Shown: positions 27,457 through 42,717 of the stretch, in pieces | Position numbering within the stretch: position 1 is the stretch's first letter | Layout: each line of letters opens with the position of its first letter | Source of the DNA: Oscarella lobularis | Taxonomy: Eukaryota > Porifera > Homoscleromorpha > Homosclerophorida > Oscarellidae | Direction of reading: 5' to 3' | Assembly: GCF_947507565.1 (NCBI RefSeq) | Contig: NC_089191.1 | Span: 310,001-374,000, forward strand | Length of the DNA stretch: 64,000 nucleotides | Notes under the pieces: generated by a model | Told to the model about the DNA's origin: nothing | The model's database searches: none | Seen by the model: the letters and a program-made list of their open reading frames with translations, nothing else | Translations under genes and position numbers: made by a program

Positions 27457-29130
27457 ATGGACGACGTCGCCGATCGAGCCAAAGCGGCCGGACTAAAAGC
27501 GACTCACTCAATTCAAAGACTCGAGTTCTCCTCTACGCTCAACGAACGCGACTATCGCCTCGTCGAAATACCGGAGAACTTGATCGAATCGTTACGCGAC
27601 GGCGAACAGTGAGAAAATGCGTCCGGGCGGGGAGAGGGAGCCCTTTAGGGATCTCTACTGCAGTTTCGCTATACGGGGCGACCCAAGCGAAGATGCAGTG
27701 CTCTGCACGCGATCGCAATCGTACGAAATAAAAGTCGTGGACGTATCGAACACGATGCTACTGGCGCCAAGTCTCGGAAGCGAAGGCGACGTAGCAAAAG
27801 GAGAAGTAGACCCCCTTTTCGTCCCCTTTTTACCTTCTCCGCGACGCGCTTTCCTTTCGGCAAAGATCCCCGGCGTTGCGAACTGCTACTACGAGCTAAA
27901 GCGCTGTCAGCCACGGCTCGAAAAACTCGATCGAATTCTGAAGGACTGCGCGTACAAGGGCCCGGATGAAGAGAAGGCTAGCACGAATAAAGGGGTAAAA
28001 TATTACGTACAGGTGCCTACGCAATATTTTTATTATTCGTACCTGAAGTATTTGGTGGAAGAATTGTTGAGGGAAGTGCAGGCGAGCGAAGACGAAGTCG
28101 AATTAGGGCTTCGTCAGCGCAACGCCTTTTGCGTAAATCGTACGTAGAATCCATTGTCGCGCGAATCATTATTCGAGATAGCATTCGCCTCGCTGTTAGT
28201 TCGCTGGCGCGTTCTCGACGACGGGTACGAGGAAAGAGTTGTCATGGCTATACTGGGTTTGATTGACGATAAACAATGGTCCTATGCACATTTAAGAGTC
28301 AGTGAAGTGTACGCGGAACTAGCGGGAGACTATCCACCGTAAGTAGAGAGGCCTGATGCTAAGATATACTTAAAGGATAAGGGGGTTAGTTTTGTGCTGA
28401 AACATTGCCTCGACTGCTATGGGTTCCAGAAGAACGAAGGTCTAAAATAAGATAAACAAGGCAAATTCGGTTCCTAAAGTGATCTGGTTCTAGATCCGGA
28501 TTTTTATTCCCTAAACGAGCTCAAGGTGTGTCAATTCTACGGCGAGTATCTACTCAAAGCCGCAGGAAAGGTTTTTAAAGAGACCCCATACGCGCGTGAA
28601 TAATTGCAAAGGCGGAAATTTCTAGTTTAGTTACGAGGATTTTATGAATAGTTGGCAACAGTCAGTGCCGTCGGGAATGACGACGGACATTAGTCAGCTA
28701 AAAGTGCGCCGTCTCGCGCGCGAGACGACGAAACCTCACGTTGATTTCTCCAGGGTTTGGCTTTGTGGGATCTCGACGCCCAACCTCCGGTAATTTGGCA
28801 CTACGCCGCCAGAGATCTTCCGCGCAACGCGACCCAAAGGTTCCTTAGACCCCCCCTACTTCGTAATCGCGGTCTCCTGAAATCAAATTACGCCTACACC
28901 TAATAGATTCGCCACGTTGTTCAAAACGAAACCCAAGTGGCGACTGGAAGACTTGGAACCCTACATAAGGTAAATTCCTCAAATATTTCGCATTCTGCTG
29001 CACCGACGTTTTCTCCTCTAGCGATCTCGCCAGCGACAAGCAATCAATGAACGCTCTACTACTCAAATACGCGCGAACGTCGACGGACAATCGAGGCGGC
29101 AAACTTTACAATTCCAAGCGCCCTTTGTAA
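27457..29130 (+). CDS. DSCC1: Sister chromatid cohesion protein DCC1
   Basis: Subunit of the CTF18-RFC clamp loader, needed for sister-chromatid cohesion and replication. Start MDDVADRAKAAGL at 27457; first exon ends ESLRDGEQ at a GTGAGA donor (27609). Then FAIRGDPSEDAVLCTRSQSY and VVDVSNTMLLAPS (compare LVIRG...AVLCS.., ADTSNMLL of the family), CYYELKRCQPRLEKL, LVEELLREVQASEDEV, RWRVLDDGYEERVV, LKHCLDCYGF, WQQSVPSGMTTDISQLKGLAL, and the C terminus SDLASDKQSMNALLLKYAR to YNSKRPL. Exon boundaries in the middle (around 27790-28050 and 28140-28560) are not fully settled; an open frame runs through two possible short introns there. Upstream lies a GC/GT dinucleotide stretch. Confidence 0.9.
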
Positions 29131-29301
29131 TGCATGTACTATTAATTAATATAAGTGCTATTGCTATTTCCTTGTGTGGTGAACGCGCTTCCGCATTCCC
29201 AAGTGGTTCCTATTCGTTTTACCGCAGTGGAAAACGATCTGCCGACCTCCGGTTTTCTGCGAATACTTCCGCATTGCTAAGCGTTCCGGATGGACACATA
29301 C

Positions 29302-29311
29302 TGTATATATA
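29302..29311 (+). promoter_or_regulatory. TATA box of the Kazal-like gene
   Basis: GTATATATAC about 60 bp upstream of the start codon at 29367. The only TATA-like word in the gap after DSCC1. Confidence 0.45.
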
Positions 29312-29366
29312 CAAGCGCGCGAGAGACTCCTATAGAGTCAGTTGCTAAGAAAGTCGCGACTACAGT

Positions 29367-29882
29367 ATGCGTTCATCCGTCATCAGCTCGTTTCTTATAC
29401 TCGCTACGTTGGTTCAACTCTTTACGGAGTCGATTCAAGTTGACATAGCCCCGGTAAAATTTACTCTTTTTCTATATGCGGTCCAGAGAATAGACTGAGT
29501 TCTCTCTAGGCTTCCTTGGGGATATCTCCGGTTGTTGCCGGTCCTCATGGGCCGGAGTTAGGGTGCTTGTACAAAAAGTGCGGTTCGAGGAAGCGGTGCG
29601 TTTTGAATCGGCGCAACAGGCCCAAATGCGTGTGCGATCCCAATGCGTGCACGCTCAGTCGGTGGCGGGAAAATGCGTGGCAGCGAAAGGCCATGTGCGC
29701 GTCGGACGGTCAAACATATAAAAATTTGTACGTGCCCGAAGCTATTTTTAGTATCATCTGACTTATGTTTTTTTTACAGCTGCATTTTCACCTACTTCAA
29801 GTGCATGAGAAAAAAGCCGCTCAAGATCATTTCCAGGGGAGAATGCCCGAAGAAACCAAACGCCGCCTATTTAGTCCATTAG
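29367..29882 (+). CDS. Small secreted follistatin/Kazal-like protein
   Basis: Three exons (29367-29453, 29510-29727, 29780-29882) give 135 aa, phases closing. Signal peptide of about 25 residues (MRSSVISSFLILATLVQLFTES starts it, cited as two parts: MRSSVISSF and LILATLVQLF). The rest is one cysteine-rich unit: GCLYKKCGSRKRC, PKCVCDPNAC (follistatin N-terminal pattern), MCASDGQTYKNFC (Kazal hallmark C-x-SDG-x-TY-x-N-x-C), FKC and RGECPKK. The pattern matches follistatin/SPARC-type modules, which bind growth factors or inhibit serine proteases. No further domains, so it is far shorter than follistatin or SPARC. The Kazal reactive-site region is basic (WRENAWQRKAMC), which would suit a trypsin-like target if it is an inhibitor; that is inference. 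Confidence 0.85.
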
Positions 29883-30042
29883 AAAAGTATTTCAACACGG
29901 ACACGAGACTCATTACATGGACGCTTAGTGCTGTAGTAATAGATCACCTTTTCTCGACGCGACTGCGTGGGCGGATATTAATTAGTTAATTGAATGGTCC
30001 CTAAGGCAACGACAGCGAATCTAAAGCACGCTAACTCCTGAC

Positions 30043-31614
30043 ATGGGCAACGACGAATCGAGACAAGAATCATCGGATTCGAAATCGACCGATCCTTACA
30101 GCGATTTCGTTCTCATCGAGTCGAATCGAAGCGTCGATTCGCTGCCTCAAATCGATCCCCTACGCAGTCGCGCCGTTTGCGCCGGAGTAGGCCGTCACGT
30201 CAATAAGCGATTGCGCGAAAGCGATAATCCGACGTGCGACGCCGATGCTCGTCTTCTCGCTCGAGCGATCGAACGAGTCGCTATTCTACCGTCGGAAAAC
30301 GTCGAAATTCTCGACACGGAGTCGCCGTACGCGGCGACCGCGTGTAATATCGAGGACGCGTTGCGAAATGCAGCGGAAAACGTCGAGACAGACGGCGCGC
30401 TCTTTTTCTGTTTCTCCGGACACGGAACTCATTACGAAAATCGACGCGTTGCGCTCGTCGGAGCCGATTTCGTCGATCGTTCGTCGCCGCTAATCACGGC
30501 GAAGAAGGTCAGTGTCCCGGACTAAACATGGTGGAGCGCGCTACATGTATGGGGGTTTCGTTCTTTCTCTTTCCCTAACAGGTGGTCGGTGCTCTAGCTG
30601 GGCTAAAATCGATCGAAACGCCTGTCGTCGTAATACTAGACTGCTGTTTCGCCGCCGGAATCGCTCGCGAAGTCGCCTCCCTTATCGAAGACGACAAGCA
30701 CAAAATTTACTTTCTAGCCGCCTGCTCCGCTTCGGAGAAGACGATCGGTACGAAGCAGCTCGGATCGGGCGTCTTCACCTTTTTTCTCGCCGATTATTTG
30801 ATGAAACTAGAGCTCGGCGCTCAGTTTCCGCTTCGAGCGGCGATAAAACATTGTTATCCGCTTTGCGACGCTATAGGGGGCCTTCTTATTCGAACCGACG
30901 CCCCGGGCGTCGATTCGACAATGAAACCGACGCTAGTTAGCACTGAACTCGTACTGGAGTTTCTCGACGGTCGTTATCGCGTTCGAGAGAGGGGTGAGGA
31001 CGCGGAAACGGACGGGGGGGCTCCCACGAGGCGTAAATTCGCCCAAACGCTCGATTACCTGAGTTACGAAGACGCTGTCCAGTTCGAAGTCGATCTTAAG
31101 TTGTCGGAAGACGTCGCGAAGTGGCTTGCCGATACGGTGGGGCCCAAATTGAGAGTTTTGAAGGTCTCCGGGCATCTCGCTATGACGAACGTTTATAAGA
31201 CGGTCACGTGTTTGATCATGCAGTCAATGGGCGTTCTCGCGGGAAAGCGAAGACCCGATTTGGCGGGAAATCCCGCGACGTTTCTGCTGAGCTTTTATCG
31301 CATGGTGGAGTCCCTAAGTGAAGTGATGGGCGAGTCAATGCCACCAGAATCAGATGAATTGTCACTTACTTTGGCTTATTATATTCCTGGCGTGGCAAGG
31401 GTGACTGGAAAGAATTTGAAGGATTTCAAGAAATTGTTGCAGTTGTTTTCGCGTCTAAGATGCGATGAGAGTGAGGAAGACGAACCAGATGGGGTAATAT
31501 AAATTGATTAAAATTATAATCAACTTACTTTTTTATTTCTAGATGAACGAAAACGCCATTTCAGTAATAGGAGAAATAGCCAAGACACCTCGACCTATCG
31601 AAGATCAGAAATAA
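30043..31614 (+). CDS. Caspase-fold (C14 family) protein
   Basis: Three exons (30043-30507, 30582-31493, 31543-31614) give 482 aa. Residues about 40-270 form a caspase/metacaspase-like p20-p10 unit: VCAGVGRHVN, CDADARLLARAI, the catalytic His in FFCFSGHGTHYENRR, and the catalytic Cys in VVVILDCCFAAG, followed by IYFLAACSASEKT and GSGVFTFFLADYL. The DCC context and lack of a prodomain resemble metacaspase-like proteases more than animal apoptotic caspases, so cleavage after basic residues is likely (family knowledge, not shown here). It begins MGNDES: a glycine at position 2 suggests possible N-myristoylation. The C-terminal 200 residues (DYLSYEDAVQFEVDL onwards) are helical-looking and not recognised. 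Confidence 0.82.
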
Positions 31615-31669
31615 ATGAAATTTTTTCGTTGACTCGCGCGCGTTAGTTAAGCATTCGCATTGATTTTCG

Positions 31670-32854
31670 ATGGCTGGTCTTCACGTATTCTGTTGGCCTG
31701 GACGCGATCAATTACCGTCGTTTGATCCTTTATGTCTGTCCGTGATAGTAAGTAATTCTCAGAGCGAGTGAGGCCCCTTTGGGAAACTGCGTACGATAAC
31801 CAGGCCTATTCGCGCTTCTGCGCCATTCCCGACTCCCAGGCGGCATTCCACAAATGTACTGGATATAATCAATACACCAGTAGGCATCTCGAACGTCTCA
31901 TTGCCTAGTTAGACCCGATCTTCTGCAGGCGACCTTCCCATTGTATATACGGGAGACAAAGCTATATGCGGCGCTCATTCCGTACTCGACTACTTCCGAA
32001 GCAGAGGCTGGAACGCCGACTACATCCTAAAAACGAAAGAAAAAGCCGATACGATGGCTTTTCTCTCACTCATACGAACTCACCTTCATCCGGCAATAGT
32101 AATTAAAAAAACAATAAAATTAGACGAAGAATTGATACAGTATTAAAATCTACAAGCTTTACCTTCAATTTGTCAAGTCTCAAAATTACGCTGACGTCAT
32201 TCGCGGTTACTACGCAACCGCTTGCTCGTTTCCATGGAATTTTTATGTACCCGGTCAACTGGAGAAGCGCGCTAGGGAAGCGGTTGCACTCAAAGGGGAA
32301 AACGTTGAGAAAACAGTAAATAAATAAATTAGATTAATTAATTAGATTAATTAAACTTACTTGTTATAGATCATTGTTGAAGCGAAACACTGTCTTGATC
32401 TTCTATCGTCGTTTTTGGGCGACCAGCAATTCTTCTTCGGCGACAGGTAAAAGAATTCTACCTGTCTAAGATTCTTTCTCCTTTTCCTAGGCCCACAACT
32501 CTTGATGCTATTTCTTACGGTTACCTTGCCTTCATCTTGAACAGCAACCTCCCTTCTAATGATCTAAAGCCTCACGTTTTGTCTCTGGAGAATCTGGCTG
32601 GGTTCACTGCTCGCTTTGGGGATCAGTATATGAGATCAGTGACGTCGATTGGAATGAGGGCCCCGGAAGAGGCCCCCGTTCCTCAGCAGAGTTTTTTTAC
32701 TAGCAATCGAAAGGCCCAGCTGAAAAAATGGGGGTCCATTGGATTTGGTTTAGTCGCTATGGTTACGTATGCATTTTTGAGTGGACTTATTGAAATTGAA
32801 ATACGCGAGGAAGAGGAAGAGGAGGACGAGGGGGAAGAAGAAATAAATAATTAA
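31670..32854 (+). CDS. MTX1: Metaxin (MTX1-like)
   Basis: Outer mitochondrial membrane protein of the sorting and assembly machinery/MICOS bridge. Start MAGLHVFCWPGRDQLPSFD matches the metaxin ELFCWSGGWGLPS beginning. Then DLPIVYTGDKAICG, NADYILKTKEKADTMAFLSL (family NADYDLSARQGADTLAF), the GST-like C domain with AKHCLDLLSSFLGDQQFFFGD and PTTLDAISYGYLAF, and a C-terminal membrane anchor LKKWGSIGFGLVAMVTYAFL. It ends in an acidic tail (EEEEEEDEGEEE), like human MTX1. Exon 1 is 31670-31747; the next donor is GTAGGC after TACACCA; later exons are short. Confidence 0.92.
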
Positions 32855-33019
32855 TAAAACATCATTGATATGACTTAGTACAGACGACGTGTTTGCTACA
32901 TCAAGGTAAGGAGAGAAACGCGTTTAAATAATCACGTGTCATCGCGGCATGTGGGTCTGCTTAATTAATTAATTAATTACCAGAGGAGGCGGGGCTTCTT
33001 TGTTTGTTCGTTTGTTATC

Positions 33020-37210
<4,191 letters not shown>

Positions 37211-37513
37211 CGCGTCGAATAGACAACGTTGCCGCGCCTTCGTTCGCTGTTTTAGTCGAGGCGCTTTCCAATCTTTGCGGTTTTTAGACGCGAGGAAATC
37301 GAATTTTCGCGCTTATTCGCCGGTTTCTTGCGTTTCGATTCCCTATTCGGACTTTGTCTCGTAAGCGAGACTTCGTTTGACGATGTTTTCTCGTGTATTT
37401 CGGCGTCGATCTTCGCACTAGTGCGTGCGTTACGCTAATTAATGGAGTGGCGCCACAGCTGGTAACAAGATTATTTGAAGTCAAATAGGCATTCCGTTAC
37501 GAATTAAAATTAT
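37211..37513. other. Intergenic, FAM135 upstream / PLCXD downstream
   Basis: 303 bp between two genes on the same strand. It holds the FAM135 promoter and 5' leader and the 3' end of PLCXD. No TATA box and no further coding sequence recognised. Confidence 0.4.
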
Positions 37514-38488
37514 TTACGAACTAAAATTTATAGCAATAACAGCTTTTATAAATTCGGCGTCAATATAATCAGCTATTACAATATTTACCCCGTGTTTCTG
37601 CACAGCAGATGAACACGTTAGCCAGGCAATGATTTCCTGCCTAATGCTGCGAGCCATATCCTCAAGATTCCGCCATATCCCCGGTAGGGGCAATAGCAGA
37701 GATTTCACAATAGTCCGCGTGCGAGGAGTGAATATGCATTGAGACACAAATAGACGTTCCCCGTCGCCTGGCAACGCTTTTAGACCATCGTCAAGTCGTT
37801 CGAACAGATGCGATCGAGAGGTCGTATTATGCCAGGGAGATTGAATAAAACTAGGAAACCAGACTGACTGAATATGGGGATTTTCATAATTAAATTTCTT
37901 GTTTGGATGTGGATGCAGGAGAGCTATTACGCGCTTTCCCGTATGCCACATGTCACCGAGCTTCGGTAACGCACGTTGACGTTGAAAAAGCACGCCCTCG
38001 AATTTTAATTCAATTAGCTGAATTAGACGCACGTGCTCCGCGTGACCCATATTGTACACGTGATTCATATCCAGAACGACGATTTCTTTTCGATGGTCGT
38101 CGATGAATTGCCGGATGTCGGTCAAAACGGGCGCTAATTGCTCGCCCGTGAAGCCGTGACACAAATGGAATGTGTCGTCGAGAAACGTTATGCGCATGTC
38201 CAAATAACGAATACCTATTCTGAGCTGGTCCTTTATCGTTCCTCGCTGGCATTTGGACCATTGGGCGGCTACGCGATGCACGACCGATCCGATGATTCTA
38301 CTATTGTGCAGCTTCGACAGAAAGCTGTCTTCTCCGAGCAACGGCGAATTCCTCGCGTTTCCGACGGTCGACGAACCGGAATTGTGCGTTCCGGGCAAGG
38401 CGAGCCGATTTAGTGGAATTTCAGCTACATCTGGCTTCTCCTTTTCCATCTTTTCCATCCACGATTCGAGAGCTATATCGTTCATCAT
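37514..38488 (-). CDS. PI-PLC X-domain protein (PLCXD type)
   Basis: Single-exon gene, 324 aa, typical length for PLCXD1-3. An X-domain-only phospholipase C-like protein without PH, EF-hand, Y or C2 domains. Catalytic motif 1 LALPGTHNSGSS (first catalytic His) and motif 2 RYLDMRITFLDDTFHLCHGF (second His), then FIDDHRKEIVVLDMNH, and the C-terminal DYIDAEFIKAVIAIN. Both catalytic histidines seem intact. In vertebrates members hydrolyse phosphoinositides, but substrates are poorly defined. It is intronless in a neighbourhood where most genes have an intron every 100-150 nt, which suggests origin by retroposition. The upstream HADHA stop is only 69 bp away, so HADHA transcripts probably run into this promoter. 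Confidence 0.9.
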   Translation of the reverse strand: MMNDIALESWMEKMEKEKPDVAEIPLNRLALPGTHNSGSSTVGNARNSPLLGEDSFLSKLHNSRIIGSVVHRVAAQWSKCQRGTIKDQLRIGIRYLDMRITFLDDTFHLCHGFTGEQLAPVLTDIRQFIDDHRKEIVVLDMNHVYNMGHAEHVRLIQLIELKFEGVLFQRQRALPKLGDMWHTGKRVIALLHPHPNKKFNYENPHIQSVWFPSFIQSPWHNTTSRSHLFERLDDGLKALPGDGERLFVSQCIFTPRTRTIVKSLLLPLPGIWRNLEDMARSIRQEIIAWLTCSSAVQKHGVNIVIADYIDAEFIKAVIAINFSS

Positions 38489-38557
38489 CTTGCGTGTTGA
38501 TTGCGCAGACGCAGTTTACACTCGTGACCTTGACAACATACCCACGTGTATTTCAAA

Positions 38558-41500
38558 TCAATTATAAAATTTATGTCCACTTTTCGCGTAGTCCAAAAGC
38601 ATCGGAGCCACTTGAAAATGATCCCCGTACGTAGCTTGATATTCTTGGATCTTGTCAGCCAATTTTCCGGCGCCGTAAATATCAAGAAAACGGAAAGGAC
38701 CTAAAAAGAAAAATTCGCGAGAGACAAAGAGCGAATGAACAACGTATTTACCTCCCAGAAAGGGGGGAAATCCGAGCCCAAATACCGCACCAATATCGCC
38801 GTCAGTCTAATAAATTAATTAATTAATTAACGAATTAAAAATTATTGATTTTTTGATTTCTTACTGGACTGCGAAGGATTTCTTCTTGGAGGCACATGAC
38901 GGCTTCGTTCACAAATCGAGACACAAGTCTCATCTGAACGTCTTCAGTTGTGTGACTATAAATAGACTTAAAAATTCTGTTTTCTAATTTTTATAACTGA
39001 CGGTTTCTTCGGTGCAATGGCAAATCGTTTCAAAATATCTGCCGCATCACTATTAACCTATACAGGATTTGCTACAATAAGGCTATTTTTATTAATTAAT
39101 AGATTCTTTACTTCTCTGCTGCTTTTCTGGCCAGAGTAAATGAAAATTCCTTTTCCAGCTTTGCGTCCTACAAAAACCGTTTATATCTCCGTCTCTTAAA
39201 ATGGATATCATGTGGTCTATCTACAAGTGCGCCGCGCGTACAATTTTATTATTTTTCTATTACCTGTGAATCCCTTGGCAACCATTTCCTTCAGAAGACC
39301 AACGTCCGAGCCAGCCACTCTGAAAAATTAATTCATAAAAATTAATCAATTATTCTTATTGCATATAACCTGGTTCCAAAGGCTTTGGAAAGATCCTCCG
39401 CCACGTGAGCAGCAACATCAATACCAACCTTGAACAAAGCACATTAAATTATCATAGATGTATGATTTTTTATACTAATTAAAATATTAAAAATTGATTC
39501 CTCAGTTATAGTGATATTTTAATCATTGCTATACGTCAGCATTAGCATGGTCATACTATTGAGTATACCCATCACAGGAAACAGAACAAGAACCCGGATA
39601 CAAAATCAATTCCTTACCTCATCTGCTAATGTTGCAAATCCAACAGGAAATCCAAATTGACGAGACATTTTGTCGAGTTCTTTAGGATTCAATCCCTCCT
39701 ACATATACATATATAAATATATATATATATATATATTTATATTTATCTCTTCACCTGAAGCAGACGAACAATCTCCGCCATCAGCGGAGACAAAACGCGC
39801 GTCGTATAAAACCCGGGACCATCCTTGGTACGCACAGCAATAAAAAACGCGACGTAATAAGTAATAACCCCGCGTTACTTTGACTACAATGACCGTCTTT
39901 CCCTGCTGGAGTCCGACACTCACAGCAGCAGCTATCAAATATTAATTAAAATATAATTACGGGACGTGTGCACGTGTCTCCCTCCCACCTGCAGTGTCAT
40001 TCGAAGTCTTGTCTGTTGTAATTATTTCCAACAGAGGCATTTTATCGACGGGAGAGAAGTAATGCATTCCTATGACTTTTTCTGGTCTTAGGCTAGCTTC
40101 AGCTATCTGGAGAATTAATCAAAGCACTGTAGCGGCGAACCCCATTACATATAAAAAAAGAAATTACTTTTGCTATTGGAAGAGCTGAAGTGTTGGAAGC
40201 AAAGACGCAATTATCCGAAATATGCTACAATGATTATTATTATTATTATTATTATTATCACCTAGACGTGAAAATCCCGGAACTGACCTGCTCAATTTCC
40301 TTCAGGACTTTGTGCTTGACGCTAAGATCTTCGAAGACCGCTTCAATCACCATGTCAACCTTGTCAAAACCCTAAACAAAATTCATCACGTGATCATTCC
40401 TAGGGGTCATATAGCGGACTCGATAATCGATTTGAGGAGTGAGATGAGACATGAGCTGATCTCTCTCAAAACTAATAAAGAAAATTATTATTTAAATGGT
40501 CACGTGGTTATTTTCTTAATACGAACCCAGTCATTTGGCGTTTTTTCACTCTCTTTGCAAAACTACAGCATCAGGATTTTTTTAATATCAACGATTAATT
40601 ATTAAGTACAAACTTTTTGCTTATTTGATCTATTCCTCTGCCCACTGCATTGCTACTGGTATCTTTCAAAATGACGTCATGGCCTGCCTTTTGTATGCCT
40701 ACTTCCGCGATCCCCGCCCCCATTAATCCGGCTCCCAATACGGCTACATTCCTAATTATAATCTAATAATGAGCCTTTTAATTGAAAATATTTTGCTTAT
40801 CTCACTTGACTGGATTTTTTGGTTTTCCGAATTTATTTTTCTTGCACTCCGTCTGCGTCAAAAACATCAGTCTTGCCGTCACGTGATCAAAGTCCTACCT
40901 GTGCAAAAAATAAGCCAATCAACGACTGGCTTTCGGACGTCATTTTGAGTTCCCCAAAAGCCTGAAGAAAGTCCAATAATATAAATACAAGATTTAAATT
41001 GTATTCTCCACTTTGCATTCAGCTTCATATCCAGCAGATTGTCCTTTTTGCATCCCAGTCTTTGTCACCTCAATGATCTTCAGAGGAGCCGGATACTTGC
41101 CAAGAGTCTGCTTCATAACCTAAATAGTAAATATCATGAATAAAGCCTTAGCCAAAGATTGAAAGTCTAAACCTTTTTCTTGGCTTGACCGAAAATATAA
41201 TTATAAAGAAATGACGTATCCGTTGTCAGCTTGTATTTCCAATCTAAAAATGATGACGTCATCCCAACCCCAGCAACATTGTATATATTATGACAACATA
41301 CTCACCAGACATTTTCCCCCACGAACGATCTCTCTTAGGCGAAAGCGCCCCAGAAGCCAAATCCCTATCAATAATAAAATATTTTATTAAATGATTTAAT
41401 TAATTAATTAATTACTTTGCTGCTTGCACTGCTACTTCTTCCAAATATTCCATCGTTCTCTGCTCTGGAGACGATATACCAGGCCCTAGCAAAAGTATTC

Positions 41501-42441
41501 ATAAATTTCTCTAATTAAATCTTTCAAATTTCTTTTACCTAGAAGATGAACAACGCGATCGACTAATCCCAATCGCTTCGCTTTCTGCGCTTTCACGTTT
41601 CGTCCCGTCAACATCAAATCGAGAGCATCCGGGAGACCAATCTACGTCATCACAGAATTTTATTTAATATTACGATATCTTTGATCCTTACAAGTCTCGG
41701 TAATCTTTGCGTTCCTCCCGCTGCTGGCAACAAGCCAAGCATCACTTCCGGTTGACCCATGTTCGTACTTTTATGAGTTGTAGCAATTCTATAGTGACAA
41801 GCCAGGGCAACCTACAGAGCAAATATAATTTTCTTTTTTTATATATTATAATGTATGTCATGTGACTTACCTCTAGGCCTCCTCCAACGCATACCCCATT
41901 AATAGCCGCTACAATCGGTTTCCCGCACTTTTCCACTTCCCACAAACTTTCTTGACCATTTCGTGACACTTTTGACATCTAAAAAAAGCAAAACTGAAAA
42001 ATCCACAAATAACTAATGATATAAATCGACTTCTTCTTCCGTTTGAGCAGCTTGAAGCATTCTTAATTAATAATGTCAAATAAAACATTAATTAACTATT
42101 TATTATTGAATTTACTTGATATCGGCCCCAGCTATGAAGCATCCCGGTTTCGTTGAAATCAGCACGGCTCCTTTGATCTCAGGCATGTCGAGAAACTCCT
42201 TGAAAGCCTAAAGAGAAGAAAATCAATATCGGTTTCTCGCGGTCACGTGATATATTTACCCCGAATATTTCGTTCCCAGTTTCTTCGGACAGAACGTTGA
42301 CCTAATGCCAAGCGATTCGTTTCTATCGACTTTAATCCACGCGCGCGATACCTTTTCGCCCGGCGAATTGACTCGAACGACGGCAATTCCATCTTTCACG
42401 TCCACTTGCACGTGTTTTCGCGCTGAAGGCGAATCGAGCAT
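38558..42441 (-). CDS. HADHA: Mitochondrial trifunctional enzyme alpha subunit
   Basis: Catalyses enoyl-CoA hydration and 3-hydroxyacyl-CoA dehydrogenation in long-chain fatty-acid beta-oxidation at the inner mitochondrial membrane. Hydratase part: [72 protein letters not shown]. Dehydrogenase part: [16 protein letters not shown] (about 40.7 kb, NAD-binding GxGxxG), [25 protein letters not shown], then the second C-terminal helical domain ending [14 protein letters not shown] to SGHKFYN. The first in-frame ATG I can place is 42441 ([14 protein letters not shown]), which lacks a mitochondrial targeting peptide; an upstream in-frame stretch to about 42.68 kb is rich in Arg and could encode it but has no ATG. 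The N-terminus is therefore unresolved. Confidence 0.92.
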
Positions 42442-42717
42442 CGTTTGGGTTTCAAAACGAGACGTTTTGCGTACCGCGAGCTTCCGTTGCGATGCAACGC
42501 GACGCGTAAGAAAGATTCGGACCTAGAAAAGTGCCGTTCGCGTGACCCTTGACCTTTTGCTTTCGGCGAAGGCCTCCGGAGGCTCTTTTGCACCAATTTC
42601 TTACCTCTCGAAAGAGTGAGAGGTATCCGAAGCGAAGAGAAGAGCCTGTACGCCATTGGAGCGTTTTCTCGCCACGAGCACGCGTCACGTGTTTCTAGCG
42701 CGCGTGCTGACAGAAAA

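Noticed and set aside
29130-29348. 72-codon plus-strand frame between DSCC1 and the Kazal gene
   Set aside because: Contains the TATA box of the next gene and has no family similarity; better read as promoter.
39700-39740. AT dinucleotide repeat as a replication origin or matrix-attachment site
   Set aside because: Simple repeats of this kind are common in introns here; nothing else supports an origin.
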